NCBI GenBank assembly: GCA_024278175.1
Contig: JAJRTS010000061.1
Span: 1-64,000 of the forward strand
Direction of reading: 5' to 3'
Length of the DNA stretch: 64,000 nucleotides
Source: Gemmatimonadales bacterium
GTDB taxonomy: Bacteria; Gemmatimonadota; Glassbacteria; GWA2-58-10
Shown here: one piece after another, positions 53,562-62,510 of the stretch
Layout of the letters: each line of letters opens with the position of its first letter
Position numbering within the stretch: position 1 is the first letter of the stretch
Made by a program: the position numbers and the translations under genes
The notes under the pieces: generated by a model
Database searches by the model: none
The model's input: the letters and a program-made list of their open reading frames with translations, nothing else
Told to the model about the DNA's origin: nothing

Positions 53562-54704
53562 ATGCGTAAGTTGCTGATGTTACTGACTGTCAGTTGTGTC
53601 TGGATGTTAACCGTGGCATCAAGTCCGGTGGTAACCGGCGCCAAGGTAAGACTCGGCGCCAAGAAGTACAAGGAGACAATCGAGGTACTGGAGAAGAACA
53701 TGGCCAAGTATCCCGATGACCCTGAGCTGTTCTATTACCTCGGCCGCGCCTATGCGGGCGTGGCAAATTGGAAGTCCGCCGGTGAGAATTTCAACAAAGC
53801 CCTGGGTCTCAATCCCAAGCGCAAACTGGTCAAGGAAATCGACAAGTGGCGTGATTTCCACTGGGCTCAGTTTGTGCGCGATGCCCAGGCCCTGCTCATT
53901 CAGGAACGTTATCTGGCGGCGATCAACAAGTTCAAGATAGCCAACCAGATTAACCCTGACCGCAAGGAAAGCTATTCCAATCTGGGCGTGGCCATGCTTA
54001 ACCAGGCCCAGGCGTTCCAGGAAGCCCAGCCACCGCAGCCCGACAGCGCCAGGCTGTATTTCGACGGTGCGATCGAGAGTATCCAGCGCGCTATTGAACT
54101 GGACCCCGAGAACGAACAGTTCGTCAAAAATCTCGGCCAGGCCTATATTATGGCCGACCGGTTGGACGAGGCTATCGAACTCTACGAGGCTTTCCTGGAG
54201 GAAAACCCGTTCGATATTACCACCAGGAAACGGCTGGTCACTATCTATATGAGCAAGCAGGATTTCGAAAACGCATCCAGGCTCTACGAGGAACTGTTCG
54301 AGGACGCCGGTGCGGAAATGAGCGATGCCGACTACTATAACGCCGGTAGCTGCTACTACCAGATGTGGGCGGCCGAGGTACGTGGCAAGAGCGAAGATGA
54401 AAAAAACTCGGAGCAGGCAGCACATTACCTTACTCGCGCGGCTGAAGCCTTCGGGTACGTGTTGGATGAGAACCCCTCCGACTGCGAGGCCGGGGAGCAG
54501 TTGTACTACATCCAAATCAACCTGGAAAACTGGGATAAGGTTGTTGATATTATCGAAACCATGCTGGACAACGGGTGCGAGCGCAGCTACATTACACTGT
54601 CCAACCTGGGCGTGGCTTACAACAAGATCGGCAAGCAGCAGAAAGCTGTCGAGATATTCAAGGAAGCCCAGGAGAAGAAGCTCGCCGACGAGCAGAGCCA
54701 GTAA
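53562..54704 (+). CDS. Exported TPR protein
   Basis: A 380-residue protein with an N-terminal hydrophobic signal (about 1-20) and tetratricopeptide repeats throughout ([102 protein letters not shown]). It is likely a periplasmic scaffold or assembly factor; the partner is unknown. CAGGAAA precedes the ATG. The 294-base region upstream is AT-rich and contains no gene I can support. The pyr leader follows directly. Confidence 0.87.
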   Translation: MRKLLMLLTVSCVWMLTVASSPVVTGAKVRLGAKKYKETIEVLEKNMAKYPDDPELFYYLGRAYAGVANWKSAGENFNKALGLNPKRKLVKEIDKWRDFHWAQFVRDAQALLIQERYLAAINKFKIANQINPDRKESYSNLGVAMLNQAQAFQEAQPPQPDSARLYFDGAIESIQRAIELDPENEQFVKNLGQAYIMADRLDEAIELYEAFLEENPFDITTRKRLVTIYMSKQDFENASRLYEELFEDAGAEMSDADYYNAGSCYYQMWAAEVRGKSEDEKNSEQAAHYLTRAAEAFGYVLDENPSDCEAGEQLYYIQINLENWDKVVDIIETMLDNGCERSYITLSNLGVAYNKIGKQQKAVEIFKEAQEKKLADEQSQ

Positions 54705-54767
54705 TCGATCACTGTCGAAGAGAGAAAGATTATCAGGTTTCTATGGACGGCTGAGCACAACAATTTC

Positions 54768-54812
54768 AACCTTCGACCGGCCCCGGATAAAGGGCCGGCC
54801 GAAGGTTTTTTT
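54768..54812 (+). terminator. Terminator in pyr leader, probable attenuator
   Basis: A long GC-rich stem (AACCTTCG...CCGGCCC pairing with GGGCCGG...GAAGGTT, about 54768-54805) is followed by seven T's. It lies 63 bases after the TPR gene stop and 37 bases before the pyrR ATG. That remaining distance is too short for a good independent promoter plus RBS. Transcription of pyrR therefore probably passes through this hairpin, which suits regulation by attenuation. No classic PyrR-binding stem-loop could be recognised upstream. Confidence 0.8.
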
Positions 54813-54849
54813 CGATGCAGCCTATGCTTTTTTCAACCGTGGGACCGAG

Positions 54850-55404
54850 ATGAGCCTGCAGAACGGTAAAAATGAAAAGCAGGTGCTCGACGCCAGGATG
54901 GTCGAACGCTCCCTGCGCAGGATCGCGCACCAGATAGTCGAGCGCAATCAGGGCGCCGACGGCCTGCTGCTGGTGGGAATCCAGACCAGGGGTGTCAATC
55001 TGGCCCAGCGCCTGGTGGCGATGATCGCGGATATCGAGAAAACCGCTGTGCCCACCGGTAAGCTCGATATCACCCTTTATCGCGACGACCTTCGGCATAA
55101 CCCTGTCCAGCCCACCGTGCGCAGCACCGACCTGCCGGCGGATATTACCGGCAGGAAAGTGGTGCTGGTGGACGATGTGTTTTATACCGGCAGGACTATC
55201 CGAGCCGCGCTGGACGCCCTGGTTGATTTCGGCCGCCCGGCGTCGATAATGCTGGCCGTGCTGATCGACAGAGGGCATCAGGAATTACCGATCAGGGCCG
55301 ATTTTACCGGCTCCTCGATTACCACCCGCAAGGACGAGGACGTTATCGTGCGGGTCAGGGAAATCGACGGTGCGGACGGAGTATGGATTGAAACGCCTGG
55401 ATGA
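54850..55404 (+). CDS. pyrR: Pyrimidine regulator / uracil phosphoribosyltransferase PyrR
   Basis: A 184-residue PRTase-fold protein. In Gram-positive bacteria PyrR binds UMP and the pyr leader RNA to promote termination, and it has weak uracil phosphoribosyltransferase activity. The N-terminal [42 protein letters not shown] and the PRPP loop [18 protein letters not shown] are all present. The start at 54850 lies just after the leader terminator; the frame is open further back only over the preceding TPR gene. It leads a pyrR-pyrB-pyrC operon and overlaps the long-frame start of pyrB by four bases. Confidence 0.95.
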   Translation: MSLQNGKNEKQVLDARMVERSLRRIAHQIVERNQGADGLLLVGIQTRGVNLAQRLVAMIADIEKTAVPTGKLDITLYRDDLRHNPVQPTVRSTDLPADITGRKVVLVDDVFYTGRTIRAALDALVDFGRPASIMLAVLIDRGHQELPIRADFTGSSITTRKDEDVIVRVREIDGADGVWIETPG

Positions 55405-55472
55405 TTCAGGGTGTTTTACTGTCAGGGATTCGTTTCCAACCGTTTATTCTAACCGCTGAGGTCCGCCTCGAG

Positions 55473-56432
55473 ATGCAATTCAACCGTAAGCACCTGCTGG
55501 GTCTCGAGGAACTCTCATCCGACGAGATTCGGATGATCCTCGATACCGCCGTGCCTTTCAAGGAAATCAGTGAAAGGCAGATTAAAAAAGTGCCTGTCTT
55601 GCGTGGCAAGACGATTGTCAATCTCTTTTTCGAACCCTCCACCCGTACCCGCATCTCCTTCGAGTTCGCAGAAAAAAGACTCAGCGCCGACACGGTTAAT
55701 GTCAATGTGTCCACCAGCAGCGTCAGTAAAGGCGAGACCCTGGTGGACATGGCGCGCAACCTGGAGGCGATGAAAATAGACATGGTGGTCATCCGCCACG
55801 CGGCCAGCGGAGCGCCCGCGTTCCTGGCCCAGCGGATAGACTCCAACGTGATCAACGCCGGCGACGGGTGGCATGAGCATCCGACCCAGGGCCTGCTGGA
55901 CATGCTCACCATCCGCGACCATTTTGGCAAACTCGATGGATTGAAAGTGGCGATAGTCGGCGATGTGATCCATAGCCGCGTGGCCCGCTCCAATATCTGG
56001 GGCCTGCAGAAAATGGGCGCCCAGGTGGGAGTCTGCGGCCCGCCCACGCTGGTCCCGGCGAGCCTGAAAGAACTTGGAGTGAAAATCTACTCCCGGATCG
56101 AGGATGTGCTCTCCGAGGTGGATGTGGTCAATGTGCTGCGGATCCAGTTGGAGCGGATGCATTCCAACATGTTCCCCTCGCTGGGCGAGTACAATCGCCT
56201 CTACGGAATCTCCACGGCCAGGCTGGAGGCCGCCGGCCGCGATGTGCTGATCCTCCATCCGGGGCCGATGAACCGGGGGGTGGAAATCGATTCCGATGTA
56301 GCCGACGGGGAGCATCAGGTGATTCTCGAACAGGTCACCAACGGAGTCGCGGTCAGGATGGCCGTCCTGTTCCTGCTGGCCGGGGGCAAGCAGGCCGGCG
56401 CCGCCGAGGCGACTGAGATGCGTGGAGAATAA
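55473..56432 (+). CDS. pyrB: Aspartate carbamoyltransferase catalytic chain
   Basis: A 319-residue enzyme that condenses carbamoyl phosphate and aspartate, step two of pyrimidine synthesis. The carbamoyl-phosphate loop [24 protein letters not shown], the active-site region [26 protein letters not shown] and [11 protein letters not shown] are intact. The ATG at 55473 gives [15 protein letters not shown], which is how I recall many homologues beginning. An in-frame ATG at 55401 overlaps the pyrR stop (ATGA) and would add 24 hydrophobic residues; coupling makes it a real alternative. No pyrI-like regulatory chain is present; pyrC follows, as in class A complexes. Confidence 0.95.
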   Translation: MQFNRKHLLGLEELSSDEIRMILDTAVPFKEISERQIKKVPVLRGKTIVNLFFEPSTRTRISFEFAEKRLSADTVNVNVSTSSVSKGETLVDMARNLEAMKIDMVVIRHAASGAPAFLAQRIDSNVINAGDGWHEHPTQGLLDMLTIRDHFGKLDGLKVAIVGDVIHSRVARSNIWGLQKMGAQVGVCGPPTLVPASLKELGVKIYSRIEDVLSEVDVVNVLRIQLERMHSNMFPSLGEYNRLYGISTARLEAAGRDVLILHPGPMNRGVEIDSDVADGEHQVILEQVTNGVAVRMAVLFLLAGGKQAGAAEATEMRGE

Positions 56433-56464
56433 CTATTGTCATCCAAGCGGAAAGCAGGTGAAAA

Positions 56465-57754
56465 TTGAAGCGTCTGTTGATCCGGGGCGGCAGGCTGGTC
56501 GATCCCGCCAACACAGTGGATGAAAAGCTCGATGTTCTGCTCTCCGGCGGCAAGGTCGCCGGGGTGGGCAAAGCGATTGACGCCGCCGAGGTTGATGAGG
56601 TGCTCGATGCAACCGGGAAAGTGGTTGTGCCGGGGCTGATCGATATGCATGTCCATCTCCGCGAACCCGGCCGGGAGGACGAGGAAACTGTCGAGAGCGG
56701 ATGCCGGGCAGCGGCCGCCGGCGGATTTACCGCCGTGGCGGCGATGCCCAACACGGAGCCGGTGACCGATGACCAGGCCACGGTGGGCTATATCATCCGC
56801 GAGGCCATCCGGGCGGGATACAGCCGTGTTTATCCGATCGGTGCGATCACCAGGGAAATCAAGGGCGAGAACCTGGCCGAGATGGGTTCGATGCTCGATG
56901 CCGGAGCGGTGGCGTTCACCGACGACGGCCATTGCCTGGCTTCGGCCGAAGTGTTGCGCAAGGCGATGACCTATTCGCTTATTTTCGACGTGCCGATCAT
57001 CCAGCACTGCGAGGACCCGGAGTTGGTTGGCGATGGTGTGATGAACTCGGGGATCACCGCCACCCGCCTGGGACTGGCTGGAAATCCGTGCGAGGCCGAA
57101 GAGGTGATTGTCTACCGCGACTGCGCCCTGGCCCGGCTGACAGGAGCGCGTTTCCACGTGGCCCACATCTCGGCCGCACGCTCGGTGGATATCGTCCGCA
57201 ACTTCAAGGCCGAGGGTGTAAGGGTTACCGCCGAGGCGACGCCGCACCATTTCATCCTGACCGACGAGGCGGTGGGCGACTTCGACACCAACGCCAAAAT
57301 GGCGCCGCCGCTACGGGGGGCCGCGGATGTGGTTGCCGTGCGCAAAGGGTTGGCCGATGGCACTATCGACTGTATCGCCAGCGACCATGCACCGCACCAT
57401 TACGATGAGAAAGAGGCGGCGTTCGCCAACGCACCCAACGGGATTGTCGGCCTGGAAACCTCTTTCGCGCTTGTCTACACCGAGCTGGTGTTGGGCGGGG
57501 TGCTTGATTTCTCCACGCTGGTGCGGCGGATGAGCACGGCCCCGGCCAGGTTGCTCAAGCTGCCCGGCGGCTCTCTGGCGGTGGGCGATCAGGGCGACGT
57601 AACCGTGCTCGATCTGGATATCAACTGGACGATCGATAAGCACAAATTCTACTCCAAGTGCCGCAACACGCCGTTCCACGGCCGGCAGGTAACGGGGCGC
57701 GCTGTGGCCACTGTTGTCGGCGGCAGGGTTGTCTGGCGGCGTGATGGTGATTAA
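56465..57754 (+). CDS. pyrC: Dihydroorotase (class I)
   Basis: A 429-residue zinc amidohydrolase forming dihydroorotate, step three of pyrimidine synthesis. The metal-binding IDMHVHLREPGREDEET, the GFTAVAAMPNTEP segment, a histidine ligand region (QHCEDPE), HVAHISAARS, and the catalytic Asp in IASDHAPHHYDEK are all visible. Length and motifs match type I enzymes, which may associate with aspartate carbamoyltransferase. The start is TTG after a CAGGTGA region, 32 bases past pyrB. It is followed at 28 bases by a very small membrane-protein gene. Confidence 0.95.
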   Translation: MKRLLIRGGRLVDPANTVDEKLDVLLSGGKVAGVGKAIDAAEVDEVLDATGKVVVPGLIDMHVHLREPGREDEETVESGCRAAAAGGFTAVAAMPNTEPVTDDQATVGYIIREAIRAGYSRVYPIGAITREIKGENLAEMGSMLDAGAVAFTDDGHCLASAEVLRKAMTYSLIFDVPIIQHCEDPELVGDGVMNSGITATRLGLAGNPCEAEEVIVYRDCALARLTGARFHVAHISAARSVDIVRNFKAEGVRVTAEATPHHFILTDEAVGDFDTNAKMAPPLRGAADVVAVRKGLADGTIDCIASDHAPHHYDEKEAAFANAPNGIVGLETSFALVYTELVLGGVLDFSTLVRRMSTAPARLLKLPGGSLAVGDQGDVTVLDLDINWTIDKHKFYSKCRNTPFHGRQVTGRAVATVVGGRVVWRRDGD

Positions 57755-57781
57755 GTTGTTTCAATTGCCGGGAGAGAAACG

Positions 57782-57928
57782 ATGAGAGCAAATGACGAAC
57801 AGCCGGCCCCGGGACGCTCGGCCACGGTTGGATTGGTGGTTTTCGCCATCTACGTGGCGGTGCTCACCCTGGCGGCGGTAAGCGAGGTTTTCGATCTCGG
57901 CTGGTTCGACCACCCGTTATTCAAGTGA
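57782..57928 (+). CDS. 48-residue single-pass membrane protein
   Basis: A small gene with a good RBS (GGAG seven bases before the ATG) directly after pyrC. The product has a polar N-terminus (MRANDEQPAPGRSA), one hydrophobic segment (about residues 15-33) and an acidic, aromatic end (EVFDLGWFDHPLFK). No cysteines. It is not a family I recognise; small subunits of membrane complexes often look like this. It lies between pyrC and a lipoprotein gene and is probably co-transcribed with both. Confidence 0.65.
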   Translation: MRANDEQPAPGRSATVGLVVFAIYVAVLTLAAVSEVFDLGWFDHPLFK

Positions 57929-57964
57929 GATGCAATAAACGACAAGGCGCAAGAGGTGAAGCTT

Positions 57965-58732
57965 ATGTTCAAGAAAGTCGCAAGTCGGTTGACGGGCATG
58001 TTCTACTTTCGTGTCGCCGCGGTACTGGCGGTGCTGGCGGCGGTTGCAGTGATCGGTTGCGGCCGGGGCAAGCAACCGGACCCCGTGCTGGAAAAAGAGA
58101 CGGTTATGGTGGGCGAGGGGGTGCGGATTCTTCGTGAGGGCACATCGGTCCAGCGCGACTCGGTGATCCGTACGTTCAACAACCTCTCGCATCCGGAGTT
58201 ACTGCGTCCCTATCTGGCCGAAACCGATACCAACGTGAAGATCGGGATTGTCAGCGCCCTGGGAAATCTGAAGGATGTGGGCGCGGTGGCCGAGTTGAAC
58301 GCGATGCTGACCGAGAGCGACGACTACCTGTTGCGCGAAACGGTCATCTGGGCGCTGGGCGAGTTGAACGACACCTCCAGCGTGCCCGTGCTGATCGAGA
58401 TCATGCTCGGCACCACCGAGAACCTCGATATGCGGCTGGGCCTGCCGATAACCCTGGCGACTTTTATCAATACTTCCTACGCCGGTAAGATAGAACAGAC
58501 GTTTGTCGATGTGCTTCAGAACATGGGTGACGACCTGGAATTGTGCAGCTACGTGGCTGTGGGGATTCTGGAAGTGCTGGAGCCGGGCAACTACGAGCTG
58601 TTTCTTGGCCAGTTGCCACTGCTTAAGGAAATGGCCAAGCGCCGCCTTGAGGAGAATGGGGACGACGGGATATATACCAACTTCCAGCTTACTATCGAGG
58701 AATTGGAAAACTACAAACCGGGATCGGTCTGA
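57965..58732 (+). CDS. HEAT-like repeat lipoprotein
   Basis: A 255-residue protein with a lipoprotein signal: an N-terminal basic region, a hydrophobic segment and a lipobox AVIGC ending at about Cys32. The mature part has HEAT-type helical pairs (NVKIGIVSALGNLKDVGAVAEL, YLLRETVIWALGELNDTSSVPVL), suited to protein-protein contacts. The ATG at 57965 has AGAGGTGA five bases upstream; a GTG three codons earlier is less well placed. Function unknown. A repeat copy begins six bases after the stop. Confidence 0.82.
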   Translation: MFKKVASRLTGMFYFRVAAVLAVLAAVAVIGCGRGKQPDPVLEKETVMVGEGVRILREGTSVQRDSVIRTFNNLSHPELLRPYLAETDTNVKIGIVSALGNLKDVGAVAELNAMLTESDDYLLRETVIWALGELNDTSSVPVLIEIMLGTTENLDMRLGLPITLATFINTSYAGKIEQTFVDVLQNMGDDLELCSYVAVGILEVLEPGNYELFLGQLPLLKEMAKRRLEENGDDGIYTNFQLTIEELENYKPGSV

Positions 58733-58738
58733 GCCGTT

Positions 58739-58967
58739 ATAGTGGTTCTCAAAAGTTTTGTCCTTAATGCAAAGGAAAGCGAATCCTGATAACGGTACGG
58801 AGAGACTTCCGTTGTCCGTAGAAAGTCGTAGGAGCGAACCTTGTGTTCGCCCGTCAATCTGTGCACCTGCTATATTCTTTACGGGCGAACACAAGGTTCG
58901 CCCCTACAAGGCAAGGAACGGCTCTTCGAAGGAAAATCAAGCGGACATTTCTTTCGAGAAACGCTCT
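58739..58967 (+). repeat. Dispersed palindromic repeat, copy D (MITE-like)
   Basis: A well-preserved 229-bp copy. The left end ATAGTGGTTCTCAAAAG pairs with the right end AGAGCGTTTCTCGAAAG (read inward). The central arms (about 58828-58852 and 58881-58905) are reverse complements with one mismatch and have the GGGCGA-centre-TCGCCC form. It starts six bases after the lipoprotein stop, the closest of the four to a gene end. The arms may act as a 3' hairpin for that transcript. Confidence 0.9.
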
Positions 58968-59019
58968 AAAAGAGATTGTTTCCGGGCGGGCCGCTAGGTT
59001 GTGACGCAAGTCGCCGACA

Positions 59020-59051
59020 CCGTTCCCCCAGATGTGGGGGAACGGTTTTTT
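59020..59051 (+). terminator. Strong intrinsic terminator
   Basis: A perfect 10-bp stem (CCGTTCCCCC, 59020-59029, with GGGGGAACGG, 59036-59045) and six-base loop is followed by six T's. It ends the transcript of the pyr-lipoprotein operon after repeat copy D. The following 294 bases before the MoxR gene contain no gene; the promoter of that operon should lie there. Confidence 0.92.
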
Positions 59052-59345
59052 ATGACTGGATTGGGCGCATCAATCGGGTGCTGACGATACCAGGGGTGTC
59101 TGCCGGGGGGATTTATCTTAACCCCTGTGCCTGATATGGGGTGATTTCACTTCATATGCAACGCCGGAGCGGACAAGGGGCTTTTATCCGCACTGAAGCC
59201 TTGCGTAAAGTGGTAATTGTTAATAACTTATCCCCTTCGCGCCGGTTTGTGGCTGCTGGTATATAGTTTGCTTCTGTTGGTGTGTGGGAAAGAGTGCTTA
59301 TTCGGCCGGGCGGACAACAGTAACGCAAGACGACGGAGTTGATTG

Positions 59346-60335
59346 ATGAACGAACAGATCCATGTTCTCAACGAGCAGGTCAAGCGGGAAAGCGAAGTGG
59401 CGGAGCGCGTGCTGGAGGAGGTCGGCCGCGTGATAGTGGGGCAGCGTTACATGGTGGAGCGCCTGCTGCTGGGGCTGCTCTGCGATGGGCACGTGCTGAT
59501 CGAGGGTGTGCCGGGGCTGGCCAAGACCCTGAGCGTAAGTACGCTGGCCCTTGTGATCGAGGCGGAATTCGGGCGGGTGCAGTTCACCCCGGACCTTTTG
59601 CCCGCCGATTTACTGGGTACGATGATCTACAACCAGAAAACGGGCGATTTCGAGCCGCGCAAGGGCCCGGTGTTCACCAATATCGTGCTGGCCGACGAGA
59701 TCAACCGCGCTCCGGCGAAAGTGCAGAGCGCCCTCCTGGAAGCGATGCAGGAGCGTCAGGTTACCATCGGCGGAACCACCTACGAACTGCCCAGGCCTTT
59801 CCTGGTGCTGGCCACCGAGAACCCGATTGAGCAGGAGGGCACTTACCCGCTGCCCGAGGCCCAGGTGGACCGCTTCATGTTCAAGCTCAAGGTTGGTTAT
59901 CCCACCCGCGAGGAAGAGCGGGTGATCTTGGAGCGGATGAGTGGCGGCGAGTTGCCCGCGGTTGAAAAGCGGCTCACCCCCGAGGATATTATCAGGCTTC
60001 GCGCCGTGGTGCGCGAGGTCTACATGGACGAGAAGATCAAGGACTATATTGTTTCGCTGGTGCTGGCCACCCGCGAGCCGGCGCAGTACGGCCTGGCCGA
60101 GCTGGACGGGCTGATCGAGTACGGGGCCAGCCCCCGCGCCACGATTTTTCTGGCCCAGGCTGCCCGGGCCAACGCTTTCATGCGCCGCCGCGGCTACGTG
60201 ACCCCGGAGGACATCAAGCAGGTGGGTCCGGATATCCTTCGCCACCGCGTCCTGCTCACCTACGAGGCCGAGGCCGAGGACCTGACCAGCGAAGACATTA
60301 TCCGCAAGGTGTTCGAGACGGTGGAGGTTCCCTGA
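59346..60335 (+). CDS. MoxR-family AAA+ ATPase
   Basis: A 329-residue cytosolic AAA+ ATPase of the MoxR type. Members act with DUF58 and von Willebrand-type partners, probably as chaperones that mature or activate other complexes. Walker A is GVPGLAKT, Walker B LADEINRAPAKVQ, sensor-type ATENPIEQEGTYPLPEAQVDRFM follows, then a C-terminal lid with SPRATIFLAQAARANAF. The ATG at 59346 has GGAG seven bases upstream. The DUF58 gene follows after one base, so they form an operon. Confidence 0.94.
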   Translation: MNEQIHVLNEQVKRESEVAERVLEEVGRVIVGQRYMVERLLLGLLCDGHVLIEGVPGLAKTLSVSTLALVIEAEFGRVQFTPDLLPADLLGTMIYNQKTGDFEPRKGPVFTNIVLADEINRAPAKVQSALLEAMQERQVTIGGTTYELPRPFLVLATENPIEQEGTYPLPEAQVDRFMFKLKVGYPTREEERVILERMSGGELPAVEKRLTPEDIIRLRAVVREVYMDEKIKDYIVSLVLATREPAQYGLAELDGLIEYGASPRATIFLAQAARANAFMRRRGYVTPEDIKQVGPDILRHRVLLTYEAEAEDLTSEDIIRKVFETVEVP

Positions 60336-60336
60336 G

Positions 60337-61215
60337 GTGATTCCCCGCGAAGTGATCCGCAAAGTTAAGCAGATCGAAATCGTGACCCGCAATATCGTGG
60401 AAGACGTGTTCAGCGGGGAGTACCACAGTATATTCAAGGGCCTGGGCATGGAGTTCAGCGAGGTCCGCGAGTACCAGCCGGGCGATGACGTGCGTTCTAT
60501 CGACTGGAATGTCACCGCCAGGATGGGCCAGCCCTTTATCAAGAAATACGTGGAAGAGCGCGAGCTGACTGTGGTATTCCTGGTCGATGCCTCGGCCAGC
60601 GGTATGTTCGGCTCCGCGGATAAGCTCAAAAACGAGTTCGCCGCGGAGATCTGCGCGGTGCTCGCTTTCAGTGCGATCAAGAACAACGACCGCGTGGGCC
60701 TGGCCGTTTTTACCGACGAGGTCGAGAAAGTAGTCGTGCCCAAGAAGGGCCGCAAGCACGTGTTGCGCGTAATTCGCGAACTCCTGTTCTACCGCCCCCG
60801 CAAGCGCGGCACCAGCATCCGCGAGGGCATGGAATACCTGCTCAGGCTGCTGAAGCGTAAGACAGTCGTGTTCGTGGTCAGCGATTTTCTGGATACCGGT
60901 TTCGAGAAGCCTCTGCGCAGCCTGGCCCGCCGCCACGATGTCGTCCTGATGAGGGTCACCGATCCGCGGGAGCTGGAGTTGCCGACGGTGGGCCTGATCC
61001 GGCTCGAGGATGCGGAAACGGGCAGGCGTCAGCTGATCGACACTTCATCGCGCGCCGTGCGGGAGCGGTTCGCCGCCCTGACCTCCCTGCGGCGGCGGGA
61101 GCAGGACGCGCTGTTCAAGGCCACCCGTGTGGACTGTATAGACCTGAGGGTAGGAAATTCTTATATTGAACCCCTGATGGCCTTCTTCCGCAAGCGGGAG
61201 AAAAAGTTCAGGTAG
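60337..61215 (+). CDS. DUF58 family protein
   Basis: A 292-residue DUF58 protein, the usual partner of MoxR ATPases. The DUF58 signature is visible as FSEVREYQPGDDVRSIDWNVTARMGQPFIKKYVEERE. This leads into a vWA-like fold with VVFLVDASASG (a partial MIDAS DxSxS) and later VVFVVSDFLDTG. There is no membrane helix, so it should be cytosolic. The start is GTG, one base after the MoxR stop, with GGAGG upstream. Its exact client is unknown. Confidence 0.92.
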   Translation: MIPREVIRKVKQIEIVTRNIVEDVFSGEYHSIFKGLGMEFSEVREYQPGDDVRSIDWNVTARMGQPFIKKYVEERELTVVFLVDASASGMFGSADKLKNEFAAEICAVLAFSAIKNNDRVGLAVFTDEVEKVVVPKKGRKHVLRVIRELLFYRPRKRGTSIREGMEYLLRLLKRKTVVFVVSDFLDTGFEKPLRSLARRHDVVLMRVTDPRELELPTVGLIRLEDAETGRRQLIDTSSRAVRERFAALTSLRRREQDALFKATRVDCIDLRVGNSYIEPLMAFFRKREKKFR

Positions 61216-61522
61216 AGACGGCGCCAAAGCTTCGCCAGCGCCGGCGGTCAAAACCCCTGACCCGGATTATTCACGAAGCCTGATTTGTTCGAGAGCAAGG
61301 AAGCAGTGGTGCCGCTGTACTGCTCAATACCGCAATCCGCTGATGACGCAGCTATTCGGACAAAACAGGCGAGCCGAAGGGGAAAATATCGACACTTTTT
61401 TCTGAGTGAGATCAGTTTTAAATCGCGAGGAGTTTTGAGCAATATTTTGGTAAGTTGCTAAAACACCAGCCGTTAAAGAAACGGGCGTTATTTTTATGAA
61501 TAATCCTGGTTGGAGGGATTGA
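61216..61522. other. 307-base gap between DUF58 and ABC transporter genes
   Basis: No gene I can support on either strand. The right half is AT-rich and should carry the promoter of the ABC operon, but I cannot point to a convincing pair of boxes or a terminator. Short minus-strand frames here lack RBSs. Confidence 0.5.
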
Positions 61523-62509
61523 TTGATACATGTAAATAACCTCACCAAGCGCTACGGCAATTTCAGGGCGGTGGACAATATCTCCTTCAACCTGCGCAAG
61601 GGGGAGATTCTCGGTTTCCTGGGACCAAACGGGGCCGGCAAGACCACCACCATGCGCATTATCACCGGCTACCTCTCGGCCACGCTGGGCAACGTGACAG
61701 TGGCCGGCAACGACATTTTTCAGCGGCCCCTGGCGGTCAAGCGCAATATCGGTTATCTGCCGGAAACGCCCCCGCTCTACCGCGACATGCGCGTGAGCGA
61801 CTATCTCAATTTCTGCGGTAAGATCAAGGGCCTCTCCGGCTACCGCGACCGCAAGCGCCGCCTGGGTTACGTGGTGGAGCGCTGTGGGCTTGAGGAAGTG
61901 CGCAACGTGCATATCCACAAGCTGAGCAAGGGCTACCGTCAGCGTGTGGGCCTGGCCCAGGCGCTGATCCACAACCCGCCCGTGCTGGTTCTCGATGAGC
62001 CCACCGCCGGGCTGGACCCGCATCAGATTATCGGCGTGCGTGAGCTGATCCGTCAACTGGCGGGCGATCACAGCATCCTGCTTTCCACCCATATCCTGCC
62101 CGAGGCCAGCCTGACCTGCGACCGCGTGCTGATTATCGACCGGGGCAGGATTCTGGCCGAGGACACCACCGAGCGGCTCACCGGCGAGCTTACCGGCCAC
62201 GACATGATCCGGCTCACCGTTAGCGGCGCGCCGGATGATATCCGCAAGAGGATCGGCGTTCTGGAGGGCGTGGCCAAAGTGGACGAGCACAAGGCGCCCG
62301 GCATGGGCAAGGACGGGATTCGGCAGTTCGATATCAGCTACGAACTGGGCAAGGACCGCAGGGGCGAGCTGTCCCGGGCGGTGGTCGGCAGCGGAGCGGA
62401 GCTTCTTGAGTTGCGGGCGCAGTCGCTCTCGTTAGAGGAAATATTCATCAAGATTACCACCCGGGCGCCGGAAGAAGCCGATTCCCGCATCGATCAGGAA
62501 GGCAGGTGA
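61523..62509 (+). CDS. ABC transporter ATPase (GldA-like)
   Basis: A 328-residue ABC ATPase. Walker A GPNGAGKTT, Q-loop region NIGYLPETPPLYRDM, signature LSKGYRQRVGLAQAL, Walker B VLVLDEPTAGLD and the H-loop STHIL are all complete. A ~90-residue C-terminal extension follows (to LEEIFIKIT), as in exporters of the GldA/CcmA group. The start is TTG with GGAGG immediately upstream. With the next two genes it makes a GldA-GldF-GldG-like set, in Bacteroidetes required for gliding. Here the role could be gliding or a general export function. Confidence 0.93.
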   Translation: MIHVNNLTKRYGNFRAVDNISFNLRKGEILGFLGPNGAGKTTTMRIITGYLSATLGNVTVAGNDIFQRPLAVKRNIGYLPETPPLYRDMRVSDYLNFCGKIKGLSGYRDRKRRLGYVVERCGLEEVRNVHIHKLSKGYRQRVGLAQALIHNPPVLVLDEPTAGLDPHQIIGVRELIRQLAGDHSILLSTHILPEASLTCDRVLIIDRGRILAEDTTERLTGELTGHDMIRLTVSGAPDDIRKRIGVLEGVAKVDEHKAPGMGKDGIRQFDISYELGKDRRGELSRAVVGSGAELLELRAQSLSLEEIFIKITTRAPEEADSRIDQEGR

Positions 62510-62510
62510 A

